NCBI GenBank assembly: GCA_948474755.1
Contig: CAOLHI010000968.1
Span: forward strand, 310,001-374,000
Length of the DNA: 64,000 nt
Direction of reading: 5' to 3'
DNA from: Ctenosaura bakeri
Lineage: Eukaryota > Chordata > Lepidosauria > Squamata > Iguanidae
A program made the position numbers and the translations under genes. The notes under the pieces are model-generated. The model worked only from the letters and a program-made list of their open reading frames with translations, made no database searches and was not told where the DNA came from. This document shows, piece by piece, positions 57,811-64,000 of this stretch; the first letter of the stretch is position 1, and each line of letters opens with the position of its first letter.

Positions 57811-58615
57811 CTTTGTTGAAGAGTAAGTCTGGGACAATTTCCTTTTAACCTTTGTCTCCAGAGAAAGCTTTACCAACAACCTGTTCCAATATGACAGTAC
57901 TAAATAGAAAAACACACTAGCATGAAGTGACTTGTTGTTATTGAACAGTCTGATACAAGACAAAAAAACAAATGTAAAGAACCAAACTCTTAATAAATGC
58001 AAACTGAAATAAGCTTTAGATAAAATATTTGAGGACTAAGAACAGAGAAAGTCACATGATTTAAGTTTGCTATGCTTTCTATTTCAAATGAGAGTGGGTC
58101 TGCAGTTTACCTAGGTGTGAACCTCATAAAAGATGGTCAGCCTATCATTGTGCTTTTCAGTGTATTAAATTCATATATTACTCTTTATGATAAATCCACA
58201 AAATGATTTACAGAGAAGAAATACAAAGCACGGTAATTTTTAAAAACTTTGTTAAAACTGAAAATTAATCAAATATAGCCATAGACTGTTCAATAAATGA
58301 AAATCCAAAGAATTCCATGGGTCAAGAGAACCCAAAAGCCTGACTCAGGAGGTGTTACTTGAGTAACTGGTGGAATTTTCAGGTGAAGACACCTGAAACA
58401 CCCCAAAGATGGGAAGTTCCATAAGAAGAGACAACTGGTTCTCACTGTGGTCATTACCCCTCCCTGAGATGTAAAAAGTCAGGCTGGTATACTGGGACTG
58501 GGACTCTGAGTAGTTGGGTCTCAGGATGTTTTAGACCTAATAAGTCAACATCAAGATCTTGAAGCAGGGGAGGAAAAGAGTAGGCAGCCAGTATAGATCA
58601 CAGACAATAGGAGCA
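57811..58615. other. Non-genic stretch
   Basis: No gene recognised. Confidence 0.5.
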
Positions 58616-58623
58616 ATATTACT

Positions 58624-58798
58624 CAGTGGCAGAGCTCAGAGTGTGTGGAGGGGGGTGAAGCTATGTCATGGGGGTGTGGCCGCAGTGCGTGGGGGCATGG
58701 CCATGGCGCGCAGGGCCATGGCTACAGCCCGGAATGCCCCCAAAACATTGCCCTCCGGAGTGAACCGCCCCCATCACCCCTTCATCCCTACACAACTA
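58624..58798. mobile_element. Mini-hAT, CAGTGGYRGAG family, 175 bp (copy 3)
   Basis: Starts CAGTGGCAGAGCTCAGAG, ends CCCTACACAACTA. Flanked by atattact (58616-58623) and atatcact (58799-58806), 7 of 8 identical. G-rich first half; the frames across it are composition artefacts. Confidence 0.8.
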
Positions 58799-59027
58799 AT
58801 ATCACTCTGGCCTTGTATGTCAGTCATTAACCATGCCTAGCTGAAGCCTCCAAACTATCAAAGTTGTATGGACCTAGTTCCAAAGATTTGACTGGAAGAG
58901 ATATGCAGCACAGTGGCCAAGAATCTTAATTAAATATGATATGCTCAAATTATGGTTTAATAATGCAAAATCTAAACTATTGCTTTTATTGTTTTCTCAT
59001 AGATTCTCAGTTCCTTTTGCAATAAAT

Positions 59028-59227
59028 GTAGTTATGTGCCTTCAAGTCAATTCTTGCTTATGGCAACCCAAAAGCAAGTGGATCATGGGGTTTTCTTGGC
59101 AGGATTTCTTCAGACGTGCTTTGCCATGACCTTCAGTTGAGACCGAGACAATGTGACTTACCCAGATGAGCAAGGATTTGAACCTTGGTTCAGTATTCAA
59201 ACCATTGCACCACACTGGCTCCATTTA
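59028..59227 (-). mobile_element. tRNA-derived SINE, reverse strand
   Basis: From the tail complement (GTAGTTATGTGCCTTCAAGTC) to the head complement (AACCATTGCACCACACTGGCTCC). Flanked by caataaat at 59020-59027 and 59228-59235. The poly-ACA tail itself is nearly gone. Confidence 0.85.
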
Positions 59228-59235
59228 CAATAAAT

Positions 59236-60011
59236 AGTGGTGCACAAAGCAAATGATACAAATAAAGTATTAGCAATAGAAAATGAGATGTTTATATTTC
59301 CATATCCTCTGGTAACTCTCTAAGAGGTTTCTTTTTTCTATACTCTTGTACTTGCTTTGTTTACTTCTATTTCAGTACTTCTAGAGAATGAAATTTCATT
59401 CTTTCCAGTTATACCTGAGTGACTCAAAATTTGGGGGGAATTGCACAAACAATTGCTCTATGTAAATGTTCTAATTTTAATGTGGCAGAAATCATAATTG
59501 CATTAGTCAGCCACAGTCGTCGATATGTTAATATTTTTACCTGATAGCCTACATTTGTTGACGCAAATCCATCTAGGTTTACATTATAGAATTTGTCCAC
59601 TCTGAAACTGGAGAATATATGTTTTGCGCTTGAAGATTATGAATGGTGAATGTTGGTGTCTACAAATGTAGATCCCTTGTGCAAATGTGCTGTCCATCCA
59701 TGAATGCCTGGCATGTTGAGATAGCAAGGCTGGCCAAGATTTACTACATAAACATAGAGCTAATGAGAAACTGTCACTAGACACAGCAGATTGATAACAG
59801 CTCACACCCAAATATTACCCCCCCCCAAAAAAAACCCGTGCCAGTTCAGTCTGATCTGGCTGCTTGTGAAGTTGGGTAGAATTAGAAAAATTAACAGGGT
59901 CAATCTAATTATCCTTTGTATGACTTTTAGTGCTGGTTATATTTAGTCTTGAAGACAGTTTGAGAAAAGTGAATATAAGATCACAACTTCCTATAATACC
60001 CAAAAGTGAAG
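59236..60011. other. Non-genic stretch
   Basis: No gene recognised; a C run followed by an A run at about 59818-59834. Confidence 0.5.
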
Positions 60012-60013
60012 TA

Positions 60014-60377
60014 CAGTCATCCCTCCACATCTGTGGATTTGACCTTCACAGATTTGATTGTGAGTTTCTCCAGTTCCTGTCTCCCAAGCTCAGGTGCCTC
60101 CTTTCTGGAGGAAACTTCCCTCTTGGCATCTCCCATTAGGCCAGGCAACCCTTTAAAAATCTGTCTCTAGTCCTCCTACTCCTGCAACAGCTGCTGCCTG
60201 ACCAGCTAAGGACAGTTCTCAGCCCAGTTTCTCAACACCACAAAGCCTCTCCCAATGCCTCACACACACTCAAGAGAGAAGAAGTTTAAGGCCACCGTGC
60301 TGACCCACATATTTGTAATTTTTCCACTTTAGTGAGAGTCCTGTGCCCCAACCCTAGCAAATGTGGAGGGCTCGCTG
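60014..60377. mobile_element. pogo/Tigger-like MITE with TA duplication, 364 bp
   Basis: Left end CAGTCATCCCTCCACATCTG, right end AATGTGGAGGGCTCGCTG (complement CAGCGAGCCCTCCACATT). Flanked by TA on both sides (60012-60013, 60378-60379), the target preference of the Tc1/mariner group. CAGTC.(T)CCCTC ends suggest the pogo/Tigger branch. No transposase. Confidence 0.75.
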
Positions 60378-60414
60378 TACTAGCAGAAGAATGTTCCTAC
60401 GTTAGGGAACATGG

Positions 60415-61005
60415 CGTGATAACTGAAGCCCCTGTTGGAGCTGCTGATGACGAGCAGCAGCTGTTGGTCCCTATTGCTCAGGGTGGAGATGACGAGCAGC
60501 AGCTGTTGGCTCTGGATGGAGATGAGTCCTGCAGCTCAAGAGCTCTCTCTGCTGCCATGGTCCAAGCAGGCGTGGACATTCCTTTGCCTGCTCCTTTAGG
60601 GCAACAGGGATCTGATTCTGAAGATGGTTTGGAGCCTGTGCCAATCAGCCCACAAACAAGGCAGAGACTCAAGAGAGCTGAGCAAAGGGAGGCTTCCTTG
60701 ATTAAGTTCACCTGTGTCTTGGGCTATATAACTGCCTGCCTGGAAGCTTTCCTTTGCTTGTGGCAGACTTCTTTCAAGCTCTCCTCTTGCCTGTTCCTTG
60801 CTACCAGCACCTGGTTCCTGCTACCTTGAATTGATCTCTTGACCCATGGCTTTTGGAACTCTTGACTATGGCTTTTGCTTGATGCTCTGGTAAATCAACT
60901 CCCTTGTGTAAACTCCCTTGTGTAAAGTAAGTTTGTCTCCTCCTGGCTGGACTTTGCTGGCTCTCACGCTCCCCTGGCTTGCCGCCCAGGTCTCTGACCT
61001 TGACA
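60415..61005 (+). repeat. Solo LTR (copy B)
   Basis: Forward copy of the LTR at 2165-2725, from CGTGATAACTG (first base mutated from T) to ACCTTGACA. Flanked by catgg (60410-60414) and catag (61006-61010), 4 of 5 identical. TATA-like CTATATAACTG at about 60724-60734. A 22-bp segment (GATGACGAGC...CTGTTGG) occurs twice, at 60445-60466 and 60488-60509; the other copy has it once. A 165-codon frame crosses its left edge (60332-60829), starts in the preceding MITE, and is not a gene. Confidence 0.8.
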
Positions 61006-61009
61006 CATA

Positions 61010-61101
61010 GGCCATTTCTGCACTGGACTCTTATAGCGTGATTATTCCACTTTCAACATCCTATGGAATCTTGGGGTTTGCAGTTTAGGGAGGGGCCGGT
61101 G
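61010..61101. mobile_element. Half of a palindromic-family MITE
   Basis: GGCCATTTCTGCACTGGACTC to GAGGGGCCGGTGG equals the left arm of the elements at 18682 and 62958. The right arm is missing. It abuts the LTR, overlapping the last base of the LTR's target duplication. Confidence 0.75.
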
Positions 61102-61827
61102 GGCATAATTTATGATTAGAACCTTCATATCCCCCCTGCATATATTATTCTGAATATACTGGGAAAAGGAGACAACCACTAAGAAGTGATAAAAGTTGGT
61201 AGATTTGCTGCTGCTAACAACTAAAGGAGTGATGTTAATAACTAGGAATCACTCAGCTGCCTCCTTACCATCATCACTGGGTCTAAATGACTGAGACAAA
61301 TGTTGTGGATTATGGATGTGGAAAAGTTAACAGCAGAGTTAAGAGAGAAAAAGACTTCTATAGTATCTGGTATCTGATTCTTAACTACAGCAAGATGGAT
61401 AAGGCTCTTAAACAGATCTGACATTATTGCTTTACAGGTTTCCATCCTCTGCAGATGCTCCCTATAATGGATGACTTGTACCCCAGACAGTTTTAGCTTG
61501 TGGAACTATTGCCTAAGCATTTTTTATACAAATCATGAAATATGGAAGACACATGTCTAAATTCCACAAACTGTTTCTCTTCTTTTTGTTTTGTGGAAGT
61601 TTAGGAGAAATGATCTTACTATGTATTTGATAAAATATTGCACACTTGACAATCAACTAAAACAGGCATGTCAAAAAAGTACCCAGTGCAAAAAGGAATA
61701 GAACAAATATATGCAAGTGACTGAAGAGACCAGGAAGCCAAGTCATAACCCTAGAGCAAAAGAGCAAGAGGAAGACTTGAAATTGTCTTTTTCATGAACT
61801 GGACATTTCAATCAAGCAGCAGACATA
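61102..61827. other. Non-genic stretch
   Basis: No gene or repeat recognised. Confidence 0.5.
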
Positions 61828-62221
61828 GGCCATTTCCACACGGGGTTTTTAAAACGGTGCAGTCCGTCCTCCAAGGAGGAGGTCTGCACATGGGAGCGAA
61901 CTGGGTCGGACCTACTTAATGTAGATCCACACCTCCGCCCACTCTGGAACAACCCCAAGTGGTCATCCAGTGTGGTTTTGAAAGACCGCTAAAAACAGGT
62001 CTTTCAAAAGCACGGAGTGCGCCACTGCGAGCCTGCTCCCTTATGCAGATTTGTAGGCTCACCCCAATGCGAGCCTGCGATCTGCCAGGGGCGGGCTTTA
62101 GGCTGGCGAGCTTCAGCGGTTGGTCAAGACCAGAAGCCACCATTTGGGACACCGGAGCAGAGCTGAAATGTCCAGTAAGTAGCGGCACGGGGCGATTCCC
62201 TCACCCTGTGCGGAAATGACC
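61828..62221 (+). mobile_element. MITE with GGCC termini, subfamily A (copy 3), 394 bp
   Basis: Starts GGCCATTTCCACACGGGG, ends CCTGTGCGGAAATGACC. Flanked by ata (61825-61827 and 62222-62224). Same orientation as the 52254 copy. Contains the GGTCTTTCAAAAGC hairpin and GGCTGGCGAGCTTCAGC. Confidence 0.85.
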
Positions 62222-62224
62222 ATA

Positions 62225-62957
62225 GTTTACAACTATGCCATCTGCACTAAATGATAGACTATGGGATAGCTCCAGTTAAAATAGGATTGAAATCCTCCCT
62301 ACTCTTTTAATGAGCTAATTGATTATCCTGGAGTTTCATTTCCTGAAAATTAAATTTGCTGATAAAGTTTTATCGGAGGAGTTTAAAATAATGACCACTA
62401 ATTATTTTGATACTGCAATGGGAAGCTAGACAATACTGAAATTTGCATCCAAGAGCAGAGAGAATAAATGATTGCAAGAGTTAAGGAGAGGGATGTCTTG
62501 TGTTTATTGGAGGGGCTTGAGTGTTTTCCTCTATTAGATACACTGCTCAGCTGTAGGCTAGGCAATCTAAATGTGTCACTGGTTACCACATTAAATAACT
62601 GAAAGACAAGCTAAACAAGATGTTAAACACAATACTTGCAATATGTTGGGTTTCTTTAAAAAAAATAACAGTAAGTACCAGGAAGGATTTTCTTTGAGAC
62701 CATAGTGCATGGGGGAAGGAAGTTTAACTCTTCTGTCTCCCAGATGCAGAGAGTACTTTTTGTTGGAATCTTGGCTGAAGAGGTAAGAGGTAAAACTTGC
62801 TCACTTCACATTGCAGTCATGAAGAAAGCTGAACCTGTCTCATTCCTACTGTTATTTTAGAATGAATGCATGAATGAAAGAACATGTTTCTGACTGTCAC
62901 ATCTGATCTAGTTGGTCTCTAAGAACCTTGCATTTCACTGATCTGAGTGAAGTTCAT
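62225..62957. other. Non-genic stretch
   Basis: No gene or repeat recognised. Confidence 0.5.
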
Positions 62958-63132
62958 GGCCATTTCAGCACTAGACTGTTACAGTGCTATTATTTGACAT
63001 TCAACATTCTATGGAATCCTGGGGTTTGCAGTGGAGGGAGGGGCCTCAGGATGTTCCATAGGATGGAACAGGATTCCATAGGATGTTGAAAGTGGAATAA
63101 TAACACTATAACAGTCTAGTGCGGAAATGGCC
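62958..63132. mobile_element. Palindromic MITE, 175 bp
   Basis: Arms from GGCCATTTCAGCACTAGAC to its complement GTCTAGTGCGGAAATGGCC. Flanked by cat on both sides (62955-62957, 63133-63135). The centre is rearranged (GGATGTTCCATAGGATGGAACAGGATTCC), unlike the 18682 copy, and arm identity is lower, so it is older. Confidence 0.85.
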
Positions 63133-63135
63133 CAT

Positions 63136-64000
63136 GTTAATAAACTTCTTTTGTGGCCATTGTAACACACCTGCAGAATTAGTGGGTGAACTGAATTCTT
63201 TCAAGTCCCAAATCTGCAAGTCTTCCAAACCTTATGTGCTAGAGTATAATATAGCAAGAATGCATGATGCATTCACTATGTTGCTTTTATAGTCATATCA
63301 TAATTTCTAAAATTTAAGAGCTTGAAAGAGATTTTTTTAAATTGCAATTCCCAGAATCCAAGCTAGGGAAAATTACTTTTGAATCACAACTCCCAGAAGT
63401 GTAACTTCACTTCTGAAGATTTTAGTCTAAAAAGTAACTTTTCTAAGCTCTTTAATTCACTTTCTAGCAGCAATTAAATGAAAAAGATTAAGGGGAAAAG
63501 GTTTCCCAGCAATTACAATGCATGTTATAAAAGTAAAAGGGCATAACAATAAAACTTACAATCTCTCCAGAGCTTCTCTTAGGACCGGGCCAAGAAATCA
63601 ACACGTAGAATTGTTTGCAAGATAAATAGCTTGATTTTTACAAGGTCTTAGAGCATCATTGATTTCAATGATCTTTCTCATGCAAATTTTGTCTGTCAGA
63701 ATAGTTAATCGTAAGCCAATTGATCCCTGCATTCTGTTTATTTTTGATGCTTTCATTGGGTTTTCTTATTTACGTTTCTCATATATTGTCTTGAATCAGA
63801 AGTTTCATTTCCAAACTCAGACAGAATACTTCCTGGTTCTGTTAGTAACACTGTGTGAACGGTGCGCTTACAGTGTTGCCCTCTGTATGTCTGTCAGAAG
63901 CATGAATTCAATGTGGCATATTTCAAAGTAAGCATGCATAGTACTGCAGCCCCAGTAAATTGAGTGTGAAGCCACAGGCCAGTATTCAAATTACTGTTTT
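63136..64000. other. Non-genic stretch to window end
   Basis: At 63335-63400, TTGCAATTCCCAGAATCC and ATCACAACTCCCAGAAG resemble pieces of a widespread 'actcccagaatcc' dispersed repeat. No gene recognised; the 90-codon frame at 63659-63931 has no visible domain. Confidence 0.45.

Noticed and set aside
60332..60829. 165-codon frame as a gene or retroviral protein
   Set aside because: It begins in a pogo-like MITE and runs through LTR sequence; LTRs carry no protein here and copy A does not keep the frame.

Overview
The window looks like nuclear DNA of a squamate reptile, most likely a lizard. I infer this from the AT-rich intergenic texture with eukaryotic microsatellites, tRNA-derived SINEs with ACA-type tails, a 5S rRNA-derived SINE, L2/CR1-like LINE 3' ends, many short hAT-like and other DNA-transposon derivatives, solo LTRs, and a decayed tyrosine-recombinase (DIRS/Ngaro-type) retrotransposon. 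I did not find one credible intact host gene. The longest open frames (171 codons at 52275-52790 and 165 codons at 60332-60829) lie inside mobile elements. The window is best read as a gene desert or the interior of a large intron, built from layers of transposon insertions.

Layout. 1-2.8 kb: an old reverse-strand LTR interrupted by a 1.8-kb hAT-like element (with its own 131-bp tandem array) and by a younger solo LTR. 4.0-4.9 kb: LINE 3' end and a SINE. 8.7-9.1 kb: hAT-like copy. 12.6-15.8 kb: reverse-strand LINE 3' ends. 16.4-21 kb: several MITEs including an almost perfect 179-bp palindrome, a promoter-like motif cluster, a polypurine stretch and a G-rich mini-hAT. 23.3-24.7 kb: an L2-like LINE end split by a 605-bp hAT-like element, then a 5S-derived SINE. 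26.1-30.0 kb: a degenerate DIRS/Ngaro-type element (gag-like, RT, RNase H, tyrosine recombinase, 3' inverted repeats) split by a SINE. 30.4-38.5 kb: SINE, hAT-like copies, a clean solo LTR with perfect 5-bp target duplication, MITEs and a possible LTR. 40.4-41.4 kb: a possible broken coding sequence on the reverse strand, unidentified. 43-49.7 kb: hAT-like copy, LINE tail, two SINEs and a MITE. 52-55 kb: MITEs and an LTR-like GC-rich block with a 98-bp minisatellite. 57.5-63.1 kb: L2 3' end, mini-hAT, SINE, pogo-like MITE, solo LTR and three MITEs.

Recurrent theme. At least ten elements share termini of the form GGCC(A/C)TTTC(C/T)(G/A)CAC. Six are flanked by identical 3-bp duplications of differing sequence (tga, ctg, cat, cta, ata, ata). 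They look like one non-autonomous DNA transposon superfamily with several unrelated interiors. A second set has 8-bp, hAT-like duplications. I saw no novel functional system; the points of interest are nesting, termini and target-site structure, the YR retrotransposon remnant, and the unidentified pseudogene-like stretch. All boundaries were read by eye without alignment tools.
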